A stretch of 64,000 nt of DNA from Acanthosoma haemorrhoidale. Its lineage: Eukaryota > Arthropoda > Insecta > Hemiptera > Acanthosomatidae. Below the pieces are notes generated by a model. The model was not told where the DNA came from. It was given only the letters and a program-made list of their open reading frames with translations, and ran no database searches. Location of the stretch: positions 36,633,288 to 36,697,287 of the forward strand of contig OV884015.1 in the NCBI GenBank assembly GCA_930367205.1, written 5' to 3'. This document shows, in pieces, positions 1 through 11,554 of this stretch. The position numbers and the translations under genes are program-made. The first letter of the stretch is position 1. Each line of letters starts with the position of its first letter.

Positions 1-660
1 ATCATATTTTATCATCTGGGAATACTGATGTTTTATGCATCTTTCTTCATGTATAGATTTCCTAACTTAACCCACATGGAATTGGGAGGGAAACACACCA
101 CCAAATCAACTGACAAAGGTTGATTAAGTTAAGCTAATCTCTAACAGGGTGTAACCAATATAAATTTGTTGCGGTGATGTGGGTTCCAAGAATGGTTGAT
201 TTTTTTTATTTCTACCTTATAACAGCAAGGCGTAGACAAAGCTGCAACACCTAACGTCAGCATCAGATTAATAAAGCCCTTCCTTATATGGTGCCACTAT
301 TCACTTAAAGGTGCGTACACACTCTCCCAACAAAGGTTAACAAAGAACGCTTGGCATTGGGATCGCATCTCTACTTTTTTAAATAAATTAAAAAAAAAAA
401 AACGCGGTATGAACAATGAATTCTTTAATTTATTTTCGCTGTTCTAATTTTTTCATTAACAACGCCGTGTTTGTAGGGGGCGGGCGACATGTTGGAACAT
501 GATCATAATGATATCTGACGGGCAATGACTTCAGCTCCACTACGTGACAACGACCACGTGAGACGTCCACAGTTGAGATGTGTTGCTCCCTTCAAATGTC
601 TTGGTCACACTCCAGGAAAGCAGTGACACTTTCAAAAGTCAAATCATTATTGGGACTGGT
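1..660. other. gene-free flank
   Basis: No coding region, repeat end or RNA gene recognised on either strand. Contains short A and T runs and ordinary AT-rich DNA. A slightly GC-richer patch near 475-560 has no recognisable protein or repeat match. Confidence 0.5.
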
Positions 661-667
661 TTGTAGT

Positions 668-1492
668 AAGTTATATATATAACTTCTTTATTGTACTAAA
701 ATTACAATCTGCCTTATTAGGCAATAAATAATTGAGATAAATGTTCTCATTCATACCATATTTACAATTCATCATTTACTCGCTCATTCATTCAATATTT
801 ACAAACAGCCCAGAGGTCTCCTAAATCCACATGGTTGTCACCTCCCTCACATACGAAAGAGGAAGCGGAGTCTTGGGAAGTCCCCCAAGCTCCTCTGTCA
901 GCCGCGTCACCGGATACGAGCCAGTGGAGGCTGTTGAAGGGTGCAAGAGCCACCCACATACGCTCAGGACATGATTATAGAAACTGGCCATTGCCAGGAC
1001 TCCCACTTTCACGCATATATAGCAGGTCACGAGGCCACTGCCGTTTCAGTCTCCGAGGAGGATTATAGGGATGAGTGGTGCGGTGCAATGACTGTGCTAC
1101 TGGATTAGGGTGTCGAGATGGAAGCCTAAGTACCGTACTGTCTCGGACACAGGGAGAGGAATGGAGTTAAAATAAACTAGTGGACAAGACTTGCGACAAA
1201 GGGTGAAGGTAATGTGGGAACATTTTCCTTCATTAACTTTGATTCGCCATTGGTTGCACCAATACTCGATCTCATCAATGTATTTTCGAATGTTATGGAA
1301 TGCTATATCGGGGTCTGAGTGAGATGACAAGACTCCAGTGTCATCTTCAACAGTGCTATGAGTATGGTTTTGATGAGAAAGGTGAGGAGTGAAGGTACGG
1401 GAAAGATGCAGTGCGAATACTTCCGACCTCTCGCCATCCGAGACCGCCCAGGACCATTCATCACGGTGGAGTGGGTGTGAAAAAAGATAATA
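668..1492 (-). mobile_element. Jockey-clade non-LTR retrotransposon, family A, 5'-truncated with internal deletions
   Basis: Reverse-strand copy of the family also seen at 7885-10718 and 23046-24989. The 3' end (family polyadenylation region with AATAAA-like sequence) lies at about 690. The GC-rich 3' UTR runs to about 1060, and RT-downstream coding sequence follows to about 1350. Beyond that it jumps to sequence that lies upstream of the RT domain in the other copies (deletion). The likely target duplication is TTGTAGT at 661-667 and 1493-1499. The first 18 bases of the body (668-685) form a perfect AT palindrome. This copy keeps a stretch after the RT catalytic box that is deleted in the 23-kb copy. 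Non-functional. Confidence 0.85.
1097..1330 (-). pseudogene. fragment of family A ORF2 (region C-terminal to the RT active site)
   Basis: 77 codons read on the minus strand. The first residues, SSHSDPDIA, match the segment that follows the LADD box in the 23-kb copy. Further on are YWCNQWRIKVNEGKC and VRYLGFHLD, typical of Jockey-clade ORF2 just after the catalytic motif ('YWC..W...N..K' and 'YLG..LD'). No catalytic residues are included. It is cut off by a deletion on the 3' coding side and joined to unrelated family sequence on the 5' side. It encodes no complete domain. Confidence 0.8.
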
Positions 1493-1499
1493 TTGTAGT

Positions 1500-2404
1500 T
1501 AATTAAAAATGAGATTTCTACTCATTGATACGCTCATATGCTCACTCATAATTCCAAATTTAAAGAGAAGTTTTAGAACTTAGGGTTAACCAATAGACCT
1601 TTGTTAAAATCACATATTTTGTTTAATATTAATATTTGTCGACATTTCAGTTCGTATTTCTACTATATTTTTTCTTTTGAAAATTTTTTTTTTTTTGAAG
1701 AACGGTGTAGCAAAAGCTGTCTCAATAGTTTCAGAGAAGCAGAGGATCAAATTTGCTTATCATCATCATGCTTTCAAGTTCGCAATCTAGAAGAATCAAC
1801 GGCATCTAATAGTTAGTCATTGAAAAACTATTTAGGCCGCCCGCGCATGCTTAGGTCCGGTGGCTGTATCGAGGAAATATTAAACAGGCAACTATATAGC
1901 CAGAGCCAGTTTTCTTTTCTTTTTGTCGATAGTTAAGTTATTATATCAAATCGATTTGAAGATAGTTAAGTTCTGGGAACAAGCATGATCGTGGATTAAT
2001 TTCTGAAACCTAAGGTAGAGGTTTCGCATTCACTCAAGTACGAGTACGCGGCGAACGTCTTTCTAATACAGCTGACTATGACTGTGTGCATGTGCTTTGC
2101 GATAATGGTCGTAATGATGTTTCAAATGATTTGAAATTTTGATTCTATATAAAAAAAAAAAACCCTGAGAATTCATTCATTAGTTTTTAGCTAAAATAAA
2201 ATGAACAGAGGTATTACAAAAAATGAGACGTTAAAAAATTTCGATCCTTTTATAAATATTTTAAGATTTATCAAGTCAGTTTCAGATTCAAAGTTACGAT
2301 TAATAAGCACGATCTAGAACACTTTTGATGACAATAATAAAACAGTAATTTCAAAAAATAAAGTTTTGAGAGCTAACATAAGAAATAGCATATTTGACAG
2401 GTTC
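1500..2404. other. gene-free AT-rich stretch
   Basis: No supported gene. An open frame at 1601-1816 (+) has no recognisable motif and low-complexity composition. A-runs occur near 2150. Nothing else seen. Confidence 0.4.
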
Positions 2405-3035
2405 CAAGATGTGGATGTACTACCTTGTATTCCAACTTGACAAAAGATTAACTTGGAGTCCTCCCACTAGACTTAAAATAATATCATTTTAAGCATCTTT
2501 TTTATGTCACAGATAAAACCCTCCATATTGACCTTAAAATTCCCACTATCCCAGATAACATTTCCTTGAAATTCATAAAGTTCCATCAAAAATTATCTGA
2601 CCAACCAAATCGTCTAGCAGGATCACTTTTAAGTATCACCTACCCCTACATTCTTCGTTGAAGTTGAAGGGGAAGTGTCCTTACGATATTTTGTAAACAT
2701 ACAGTCAGTGGGAGTCAGAACTCTAGCCAGAGCAGTTTTCTCACCTCATGTCCTGAGGGTCTGTGGCTCTCGCGCTCTCCTTCAGTTTCCTCTGCTACGT
2801 CGCGGTGATGAGCAGCAGGAGTTGTGTGGAGGATCTCACGAACCCTCCTTCTCCATAGGTGACAATATTGCGGGTGACATTGGGGATTTGTGGGCTATGC
2901 ATATATGTATATATTTTATGTAAGTTGTAAATGCGGTATGAAAGAAAGAGTAGTGGTATGAACGTAATGTTTTATCACAATTATCTATTACCCTTCTAGG
3001 GAAGATTACAATTTTCTTCAAATAAATATACATTA
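2405..3035 (+). mobile_element. strongly diverged family A Jockey-like 3' fragment
   Basis: Forward-strand homology to family A starts in the ORF2 segment that reads 'LD.RLTW' (about 2435-2460) and runs through the degraded C-terminal coding region into the 3' UTR. Recognisable 3' UTR landmarks in the expected order are the 'GTGGGAGTC' block near 2709, 'TCATGTCCTGAGGGTCTGTGGCTCTCGCGCTC' (split by mutations) near 2747-2780, and the terminal block with 'AAGATTACAATTTT' near 3001-3015. Many substitutions and indels make this an older insertion than the 15.9- and 23-kb copies. Confidence 0.75.
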
Positions 3036-3039
3036 TTTA

Positions 3040-4790
3040 AAAAACAACAAAATATTAATGTGATTAATATTAAAAACGTTTTAACATACATACATATGTT
3101 TTATGCGATATTGTAATTATTGAAAATTTATGTGATAAAAATAAAGAATTATTTTGGCCAGAAATATCGAGTAGTTTATTTGGTCATTATCCGGGTTATG
3201 AAACTGGTGTGGGGGGGGGGGACTTGCCAGAACTCGGAGGTCGTTGAATATTTATGCAATAATAAAATAACTGAAATGAATGTTAAGAATTTGTAAAAAG
3301 ACGAATATTTGAGACCTTACTGACTAATGAGGTGTGTGCTTCGGCGGGTAAATGCATAATAATGGCGTATATTAACTTGGTGGTGATAGCAATTGACGCC
3401 TGATTGCACTGGGATACAAACGGGCCCCCCCAGATCTTGCATCACCGCATTCTTGAAGCTTTCTTGATCTGCTGAAGGAAGGACAATGTATCTGAGGATG
3501 CAAATAAGAGAAAACACGTTCTGACCACAAGGTCGCTTGGTTCAACTGCGTTTTATTTGAAACAAATCCCAGCATCTTTAGCTGAGGCGGTTCGGTTTCA
3601 ACGATACACCTGAAATAACTAAGCACAGATCAAAAATGGTTAACTATTATTAGAAACGTAATGTTTCTTTAGACCGGTTTTACTAAAAGGTGTAAGAGTA
3701 TTTTTCAGAAAAAATTAATTATTAATAAATAACACAAATAATATGATCATATCTCCTTCTAATCTTGAAAGTAATGATTTCAGAGATAGTGTTAAAGCTT
3801 CAGAAACAAATTTTGCCTAGACCGTTTTAAAGTGATTTTTAACGAATTTGTTGTTTATTCTTCTCGACTCAAAATAATACTAACTTGAACATATAGTGCA
3901 ATAGAATCAAGGAACTCATGTTTCATTGGCATTTATTATGTTTTATGATGAACAGTGATTTAAATAAACGTGTTTTTGTTGAATAATATTTTATTTATTT
4001 ATTTGTATTAATGATCTTATGTATGAACCAGAAGGTTGAATCATCTAGGTAGTAAGTGGCTGGCATGAAAAATCTGGTCTCGTTTGAATGATTATTTAAA
4101 TTAAGCTTTAGTACACAGGGAAATGTTGATAAGAAGGTTAAGAATTATAATGTGTGTATAACAGATTTAAGTTTACATTGCATAGTTAGAACATGCTTAT
4201 TGGAACTTCTAAACATTTTTTATTCGAATTAAAACATTACTTGGAAGTCATTTGAATTAAAATCAGTAAATCTTAGGAGTGTCTTTCCATATTCCAATTC
4301 TGTATCACTACTAATATCTGCTCTACTAAGTTCTGCTCCTACCTGCTGAAATATCGATTTCCGCGAAACTTCCAGTAGGGTTATGTCTTTGTAATCTAAA
4401 GTAAGATCGTAATGGTAATCTTAATTGTATATGATATGATATTTGTATAATATTTCATTAAATAAAAAACTTTTAATTTTAATCCCAACTGATGTAATAT
4501 CTTTAATTTCTTATAATCTTTGATTTCCATCCAGATGATTTACTGTCCATTTATGTTACCATTAATGATTTAATCTTTCACTAAGTAGGAAGGGTTAAGT
4601 CCATTAAAAGTATATTTTAAATTATGTCAAACAGAGATTTTGACGCATGCCTTTACATAAAACAGGACCTGCGAAAATAAGGTGAGCCAATGTGAGCCCT
4701 GAGTAAAAAACACTTCTAAATTGTACAGCCACGTCCCAACCACAAACTTTTATTATACTGAGATATGGGTACTCTTTATAAACCAGTGTC
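3040..4790. other. gene-free stretch
   Basis: Holds a G-run at about 3210-3221. At 3340-3620 there is a somewhat GC-richer block whose minus-strand open frames (to 84 codons) show no motif I recognise. The rest is AT-rich with no repeat or gene signature. Confidence 0.4.
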
Positions 4791-4794
4791 GTTT

Positions 4795-5215
4795 AGTTTC
4801 ATAGAACAAATACTGCGGGGATCGATGACGAATGACAGCTACTCATAAATATTAACAAATGCTGCAGCGTAATCACTCATTTCATTGATTGCATTTATCT
4901 CTTATTTATTTTTCCTGTATACCAACCCGATCGGAAGCCAAAGATTAATGGCCCTGAGCAGTTGAAATGTGATGGCCGAAAAGGAACTATAAATCATCTG
5001 ACGAACGCTGACAATCTCCCTGTTCCATTCCGGAATAATTTAGGAACGATTGGTTCCATTAATGAGCTAAGATTGTTTTAAACGAATTTGTATGATAAGT
5101 GAGGGGTTTCACTTGTGAAGTTAGCTGAAAAACGGATTATTAAGGCACTTATTTACGTTGATGATGAGCGTGAGGTTACCCCTGGGGTTGGGATGCGTTA
5201 TATAACTACGAGTTG
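4795..5215. promoter_or_regulatory. candidate conserved non-coding island 1
   Basis: A non-repetitive, compositionally balanced block in very AT-rich surroundings, without a long open frame. It carries several homeodomain-type cores (AGATTAATGG near 4943, CCATTAATGAG near 5056, GGATTATTAAGG near 5136) and no transposon landmarks. This is the look of an enhancer or conserved non-coding element, but conservation cannot be tested here. It could equally be an old unrecognised repeat. Confidence 0.25.
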
Positions 5216-5444
5216 ATCTCAGGCATCGATTGTCTGGGCCTTGTGGAGTCTTGGGTCCGTAAGGCACAAATCTGTCATTTTAATTTTTTTTTTTTTAGTA
5301 ATTTAAAATAGGTTAGAGGGGAGAGAAAAGCCGCAATCTTATGTTCATTAATTATATCTTTGGCACTCCAAGTGGCTTGGACCCTCCAGACCCCCACTAT
5401 TGCGTCTATTCAGTGGTAATTTGAGAGTTATGTTTTTTTGTAAT

Positions 5445-5720
5445 GTAAAGAGATTTAATAATAAATTTTAATAATTTATTAAATTGTGATATAAGTGCTC
5501 ATTCATACCCAGCACACAACTCCACTTACTCAATACTTAACAATTACCACTCATACCAACATTCATGCAATAAGTACATAAAAACTCAAATCTGTGGAGA
5601 GGATACCCCCAGTTAAGCTGGTGGGGAAATCGGGGGCCACAAAGCCCCCCCCCCCACCACACCCCGATCGTTTCTAAAAAGACCAAAAAGTTGGCTAAGA
5701 GAGACACTAAGTTTAAAACA
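5445..5720 (-). mobile_element. possible decayed family A 3' UTR
   Basis: On the minus strand the end of this stretch resembles the tail of the family A 3' UTR: 'TATGAATGAGCACTTATATCACAATTTA' (split by mismatches) and repeated TATGAAT/GAATG blocks spaced as in the good copies. The GC-rich part is replaced by a C/G-run block (5644-5656). Similarity is weak and patchy, so this may be coincidence. Confidence 0.35.
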
Positions 5721-6384
5721 AACTGCAATTTTTACACCACCTTTGATTATGTTTTGTCTGAATCTTAAAGAACTATTTATACCAAATAAGTGACTTATTT
5801 TCAAATGGTCGTTATATTTTTATCTTGGGCATAGTAAGTAATCGACCACACTAATGTGCAGAGGGACATGCCAAAGTTATAGCTAACTGCCTTTTCTAAA
5901 ACAATGCAAAGGACTGGAAACGACTCCGATACGGAGAGTGGTTCATTTCCCTCAAAGAAAAGGTAACGAGATGAAGAAGCTAAAGTTGAGTAAGAAAATG
6001 GAAAGGGAGGAACGGCGAAGACAACGGCCGCGGGGTCATTACTGGCAAAATAAACAGACCACGCTCAGATAAAAGCCTGTATTTTATGTTTCCCAGCCAG
6101 GTGGGGACCACACAGGCCGGCCAACCTTTGCAAGCCATTATATACCACTTATTTCCACTTCGAATTTCCAAAGAAAAATCACCATGTCTCTTTTATGACA
6201 CATTTAACGGAGGTAAAACACTTCGGGTCCTTGATTGAGGAACCCTTCCACGGGATTGCAACTCAAGGGAGAGCGTGTGTGCAAATGACATACACCTTAT
6301 TATAAATATATATATATTTATTAGGGGAGCAATATCTGCCGAGTGAGTAAAATATTCACGCATATATTGTTCATCGTATGAAAC
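5721..6384. other. gene-free stretch
   Basis: Nothing supported. The minus-strand open frame at 6193-6471 partly overlaps, in antisense, the family B fragment that starts near 6385, so it is not treated as a gene. Confidence 0.4.
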
Positions 6385-6640
6385 CTTAATTCTGCATAAT
6401 TGACTAGTTGATCCTTCCATCGTTGGTTCATTCACCGGAGACACATCAAATATTTTGACTCGTTGCAGCACCTAACAAACCCAGTGTTGAACACTATGGC
6501 CCACCACCCTTCCCGCATCGATCCTAACAGACCCTGACAGTCTGTTAGGTTAAAATTGTTTGTTTGATGTAAGTTAGTTTTAAGTTTTATGATTCATACG
6601 GTGAGCCCCATCACTTTTTAAACATGTATAGACAATGAAT
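6385..6640 (+). mobile_element. family B Jockey-like retrotransposon, 3' fragment
   Basis: Aligns by eye to the family B copy at 29310-29910. The block 'GACACATCAAATATTTTGACTC' (near 6440, split here by mismatches) corresponds to the ORF2 terminus 'RRHIKFFDS'. 'CAAACCCAGTGTTGAAC' (6476) matches the next codons, and the 3' UTR signature 'GGTGAGCCCCATCAC' is at about 6600. The frame is interrupted by stops. The end is unclear: an A-run at 6829-6839 may or may not belong to it. Confidence 0.7.
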
Positions 6641-7884
6641 GTGTAGTACATATGTATGTATAGTGTATAGCACATTATATCTTTGGAACAGTCACAAATC
6701 ACAGCGTAAAATTATATAAAATGTGGCCAAGCTACATAGGACATATAATATTGAACTGGAGCAGTTAATAGTTTTATTTATATAGAGTTTATATTGATTT
6801 ACATAATTTTTAATAACAAGGAGGTATGAAAAAAAAAAAGATGCCTTACTATTTGTCTTTAGACCACGATTTCTTTTTTTGTCTAAAATTTGCTTACAGC
6901 AATTTAATTTGATTTATTTGGCTAATTTATTTAAACGGAAGTAAAGGAGCGGATATCTCATGTCATAGTTTGGACCGGAATCTCAGCGTCAGACACTTAA
7001 CAGTGGAGCCGGCAATGTCGAGGACTGCAGCGCGAGTGGTTAAGAACTCTTGAACAGCAGTGGGCTGAAAACTCACTACCCTGGAACCACAGAAGACAAG
7101 ATAAACCAGCTAAGCTGTCAAACTTAGATGACACGTAATCAGGATCATCCTCCTCATTCTAATACAATCATTCTACAACTTTCTATCAACAACAATAATC
7201 ATTCTAACAGTTGAACCTAGACTGATATCACGATGAAGACATTAGATTGAAAAACAAAACATTAATTCCATATTAGAATGTGTAGACACTATCGACCAAC
7301 GGAAAGCTTATCGTTTTGGCTAAAGAGAGAACAAACCATAAATGCAATATGCGAGTGGCATGGTCTCGTAGAACATTTAGAACTATATAACTGCAATATG
7401 AGAACGTTCTGAAGGAAGGTATAAGGGTTGCTACTGACCATGGAAACAAAAGAAACTGGGAACCGATCACAAAGTGATTATACTCGATTCTAATGCTATA
7501 AAATAACAAACGCCTTGGAACCAGAATCAAAGGAGTTTTTACTTGGAACCGCAGCATACTTTTTATTACAGTCATATGAGAGGAATATCCTGCATCAATT
7601 TTAACGCTGACCCAAACAGATGTAGACCACATCATGGGAGAGTATGAGTAAGATCATAAGACATCTTCTAACCCACAAATTATTCGATAGTTTAAGTAGG
7701 TGCTACTATTATGAGACCAAATAGATTACATTGCAGGGAATAGGAGCTTAACAAGATCTAACCTTGCTAAGCTTAAGGGAAATAGATACTTTGCATAGAT
7801 GAATTCTCTTTAGAATAATAATATTCTGAAGTCCAGGAGCGAACAACGTCGTCGGCCAGAAGAAGAGAAGCCAGCCACAGGTAG
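6641..7884. other. gene-free stretch with an unassigned open frame
   Basis: No repeat recognised. A 120-codon minus-strand open frame (7273-7635) is the longest here but shows no domain, no start context and hydrophobic, AT-driven composition. I do not call it a gene. The true 5' end of the family A element that follows may lie inside the last part of this stretch. Confidence 0.35.
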
Positions 7885-8202
7885 CTCAAGAAGCGTCCCA
7901 GCCAGAAATTTGAGGCCTTTGTCACTTTTGCCAATGCAGTTCGGAACAGAGAGAAGTCACAGGCACCACCCACTCCCTGTCCACAAGTTCATCTTCCCCA
8001 GCATTCCGTTCATCCCGTCAACCCACAAACTCAATCCCATCCTCAACCACACATCTCGCATATTCCTCCACCTATAAGTTCTTCGGATCTCACCAGCCTT
8101 TTAACCTCATTCCTTACAGAGTTCAGAACCCTAATTACCTCTCTCATTTCCCTTCTTACAAATCTTGTCTCCTACCTTATCCCCGTTAAACAAAATCCAT
8201 AA
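7885..8202 (+). pseudogene. ORF1 (gag-like) C-terminal tail of family A element
   Basis: Open frame ending in TAA at 8200-8202. It begins '..KKRPSQKFEAFVTFANAV' and continues with a Pro/His/Gln-rich stretch (PPTPCPQVH, HPQPHISHIPPPIS). It ends with a Leu/Ile/Thr-rich segment (SLLTSFLTEFRTLITSLISLL), the usual make-up of the tail of Jockey-clade ORF1 proteins after the zinc knuckles. The CCHC knuckles themselves are not visible; upstream sequence is frameshifted or lost. ORF1 proteins bind element RNA and form the RNP; this fragment cannot do so alone. ORF2 starts two bases after the stop in another frame. Confidence 0.7.
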
Positions 8203-8203
8203 G

Positions 8204-8830
8204 TAGATCCATCCGACTCCTTATCCATTCTCCTTCAGAATGCAAACGGTTTTCGCACCCACACTAACGAACTGACTGGACTACTATACGACAAGAACAT
8301 CGAAGTACCTCGACTTACGAGCAAACGACCATTTACCGTTCGACAGTACCAGACTTATCGAACTGATCACCCAGATGGAAGAGCTCATGCAGGTAGCGCT
8401 GTCATTGTTCATAACTCCATTTCTCATCACATAATCCCTATGGTAGCACCCCCTTACTCTAGCATTAGTGTACTGCCCTCCCAATAAATCCATTTCCGAT
8501 TCCCAATTCATCTCCTTTCTAGACTCCATCAGATATCGTTTCCTTGTGGGTGGGGACTTTAATGCGAAGCACCAACACTGGGGGTTCAATAACCACGAAT
8601 ACACGAGGACGTGCTTTGCTGTCTGCACTCGCACGGAAACATTGCTCCACGATCTCTCCTGACATAGCCAGCCACCTATTGGCCATCAGATCCCAACCGA
8701 AATCCAGATCTCCTTGACTTCTTCTTCTAAAATAGTTTAGGAACACTAAACTATTTACTCACGCGCCTCAATGACCTCTCCTCCGATCATAGCCCTTTAT
8801 TATTAACCATTTCCCTAAGACCAATTCATA
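8204..8830 (+). pseudogene. ORF2 endonuclease domain remnant, family A
   Basis: Encodes the AP-like endonuclease that nicks target DNA for target-primed reverse transcription. Visible motifs: LQNANGFRTHTNEL (N-terminal 'QWNANG' motif, W changed) at about 8234-8275; YRTDHPDGRAHAGSAVIV at about 8350-8405; GGDFNAKHQHWGF at about 8549-8587 in the next frame; LNDLSSDHSPLLL at about 8767-8806, containing the SDH catalytic motif. At least two frame changes and a TAA at about 8485 break it. A segment between the first two motifs is shorter than in complete Jockey elements. Confidence 0.85.
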
Positions 8831-8837
8831 AACTGCG

Positions 8838-9162
8838 CCCTTCTTCATTTATTAGGGGCCCAGTTGATTTGGACTACTTCCACCAGCTTCTTACCGATTC
8901 CGTAGACCTCAAAGTGCCCCTGAAAACATCCCAAGACCTAGACGATGCAGTGCATTCTTTCACTACTCTGGTCCAGAGGTCGGCTTGGGAGGCATCGTCG
9001 CCCCACCGTCATCCGAAAATTCACAAACAAAATCGTTTACCTCAGCATCTCAAAGACCTAATCCAATCCAAACGTACTCCAGAACAGTGTGGCAAAGATC
9101 CCGACATCCTCCTGAACGCCGCTCGTACAATCAGTACTGCAGATTGGCAAAGGTACTGGTAA
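8838..9162 (+). pseudogene. ORF2 linker between endonuclease and RT, family A
   Basis: Open frame continuing from the SDH motif: residues such as 'RGPVDLDYFHQLL', 'DLDDAVHSFTTLVQRSAWEAS' and 'HLKDLIQSKR' match the helical region between EN and RT in Jockey-clade ORF2 (the 'ai..l...i..A...s.p' region and the basic 'l..li..KR' segment). It stops at about 9162. No enzymatic motif is expected in this region. Confidence 0.7.
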
Positions 9163-9482
9163 TTGGCATCCTTCCGGTCCGATTCTTTCAATTCCCACCT
9201 CTCCTTTCTGCCTACCAGGGATAACTCCCTGTGGAATGTATCTAAATAATTCCTAAAGTATCACCCTGTTTCACACCCACTCCGTCGTGATGATGGGTAC
9301 TGGAGGGCTTCGGATGGGGATAGGTCGGAAGAATTCGCTCTGCATCTTTCCCATACTTTCACGCCTCATCTTTCTCATCAAAACCATACTCATAGCGCTG
9401 TTAAGATTTCCTCACTTCACCTATACCTTTCTCACTACCACCAAAAGCCATTAACCCCTCTGAGGTCAAATACCAAGGCCTT

Positions 9483-9800
9483 CGCGTTGTTGATCACTTT
9501 TCCTCAGCCCTTGAATCCAAACAGTATTGCACTGCTGCATTTATGGACATAGCTCAAGCTTTTGACAGGGTTTGGCACGCAGGTTTGTTTTACAAGCTCA
9601 AAAGATATTTACCACAGACCCTTTTCCTAATCCTAAAGTCCTACCTTTCAAACTGCAGCATCCAAGTCCGCTGTAGTTTAGAATATTCTAACTACTATCC
9701 CATAAAAGTAGGAGTTGCACAGGGCAGTGTCCTGGGTCCCATCCTCTATAACCTATACACAGCTGATGTCCCCTCTACCCTTGGCAACATTTTCAGATGA
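9483..9800 (+). pseudogene. reverse transcriptase palm fragment, family A
   Basis: Motif A is present (FMDIAQAFDRVWHAG, catalytic Asp in DIAQAFD), followed by the thumb-side helix (LPQTLFLILKSYL) and motif B as GVAQGSVLGPILYN, where the usual Pro of PQGS is Ala. The catalytic ADD box is lost: an indel at about 9797-9805 changes frame exactly where the 23-kb copy reads LADDTAVFSS. The fingers region upstream is deleted. Inactive. Confidence 0.9.
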
Positions 9801-10350
9801 GTCTTGTCATCCCACCCAGACCCCGATATAGCATCTCATAACCTTCAAAAACACCTTGATGAGATGAAGTATTGGTGCAACCAAAACTCAAAATGTTCCT
9901 GGAACCCACATACGAGGCTAAAAAGACAAGAACTAAACAGACGTTATGGACAACTGTACAGACTACTTCAAAGGACATCCCATCTTTCAATAGAAAATAA
10001 GTTACTAATCTACAAAGTTATACTTTGTACTTGTTATACTGCTATTATACTGTTGTTATACTTTTATACTTGTAAATAAGCCAATCTGTACATACGGAAT
10101 AGACCTATGGAGTACAGCAAAAAAGTCGAACATCAAGCGTATCCAATCCTTTCAATCAAAAGCCCTGAGAACAATAGTAAATGCCCCTTATTATGTCAGC
10201 AACGAACCCCTTCATAATGATTTTAATATATCTTACATTCTTGTACTCAGGATACTTCCAAGTATATCAAATTCCATAGTAACCTATCCAACCAACCTAA
10301 TCCCGTGGCACAGTCACGGCACTGCACCACTCATCCCTATAGCCCTCCTC
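9801..10350 (+). pseudogene. ORF2 C-terminal remnant, family A
   Basis: Reads SSHPDPDIASHN, then HLDEMKYWCNQ, and skips into 'WNPHTRLKRQELNRRYGQLYRLLQRTSHLSIENKLLIYKVI', which matches the post-RT region of the 23-kb copy. A short tandem-like expansion of TTATACT/TGTTATAC units at about 10015-10070 interrupts the frame. Downstream homology continues to the end of coding sequence (about 10380). Confidence 0.7.
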
Positions 10351-10718
10351 GGAGACTGAAACGGCAATGGCCTCGTGAACTGCGATAAATACGTGACAGT
10401 GGGAGTCATGGAAATGGCCAGTTTCTCCAATCATGTCCTGAGCGTATGTGGCTCTCGCGCTATTCGTCAGCCTTCACTGGCTCGTATCAGGTGACGCGGC
10501 TGAAGGAGGCAGGCGGGGAACTTCCCAAGATTCCGCTTCCTCTTTCGCATGCGACGGAGGTGTCAACCATGTGCATTTAGGAGGCCTCTGGGCTGTAAAT
10601 ATCGTATGAATAAGCGAGTGAATGATGAATTGTAAATATAATATGAATAAGAACATTTATCAGAATTACTTATTGCCTAACAAGGCAGATTTTAATTTTA
10701 GCACAATAAAAAGAATAA

Positions 10719-11554
10719 TAAGATCACCTTGAGGACAAATCTTTAGCACAAATTCAGTCCGTTCTTTTCTAATTAACTGGTGCTTAGGAGGTTAAATGGT
10801 TAATGTTTTGAATGTTCAGTGACCTTTGTCATTCGAGCAAGATGACCTGAGTTTTATAAAATGAGTAGCTTAAAAGTTGAGAAACCAATCGCGGTTGTCA
10901 GTGTTGATATGAAAAAAAAAGAAGTGGTACTGGAGGAATTGAAGAAATTGCTTGAAAATTTTGGCCATTACTACAAATCAAGGATTATTGTATTTTCACT
11001 CGGAATTTCTCAAAACGCTTCAATTTAAACACTGATGAAACACATATATTAGCATCGAGTAAGGGGTTGAAGGTGATTTTGTGGAGAAAGACAAAAGGTA
11101 TATCACTGGCTAAGTCATTTCTTTTTAAGCAGCCGGAATCGGTAGTTTGTGCAAAATTTCAGTGAAAAGAGGATTTTCACATCCTATTTTTCTAATTATC
11201 TTAATAGTAGACTCAAAAGTTTGGTAAAAAATTGACAACAAAAGTAAGACTGGTTTCAATTAAATTCGAGTTATAAGCTGTATTCCGTGTCCTTTCACCA
11301 TTAGTTTCGAAGTATATTTTAGATATTTACATTTTTTTTTAAATACTAAAAAATAGATGGCATGGTGCCTTATCACGTGATCTACTAGCTATAACCGAAC
11401 ATAGTGGCTGTGTGAAATAATTAAGAAGATTACTGTTAATGAGTGAGGAAGAAGACGTAGACAACAAGATGGAAGGTGCGGCGTGTTTCAGATTCCTGAG
11501 ACCGAGTGGCCATCACCAACCAGATACCAATTACAAGAAGAAGCCCCCCGAGCT
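10719..11554. other. gene-free stretch with one small open frame
   Basis: At 10861-11028 (+) a 55-codon frame is Lys/Glu/Leu-rich and could form a helix (KKKEVVLEELKKLLENFG). No homology is recognised and a chance ORF is more likely. The remainder is AT-rich and unassigned. Confidence 0.3.

Larger units (their letters stand above)
7885..10718 (+). mobile_element. longest family A Jockey-clade retrotransposon copy (ORF1 tail + EN + RT remnants + 3' UTR)
   Basis: Domains in order: C-terminal tail of the gag-like ORF1 (7885-8202), apurinic-like endonuclease of ORF2 (8204-8830, frameshifted), linker (8830-9460), RT palm remnant (9480-9798), C-terminal ORF2 remnant and GC-rich 3' UTR to an A-rich tail at about 10718. 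Compared with the 23-kb copy it lacks about 300 bp between 'SEVKY' and the 'QQGLRVVDH' segment. It also lacks the catalytic ADD box and a segment after it. The 5' boundary is not certain. TAAGATCA occurs at 7649-7656 and at 10719-10726, which could be a target duplication or chance. Confidence 0.9.

Noticed and set aside
6193..6471. 92-codon minus-strand open frame
   Set aside because: Its start overlaps, in antisense, a family B ORF2 fragment; the remainder has no motif.
7273..7635. 120-codon minus-strand open frame
   Set aside because: Longest unexplained frame in its area, but no domain, no repeat in residue pattern and AT-driven hydrophobic composition; not enough to call a gene.
7649..10726. 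TAAGATCA as target duplication of the longest family A copy
   Set aside because: Only 8 bp, and the 5' boundary of the element is unknown; recorded as possible, not used to set coordinates.
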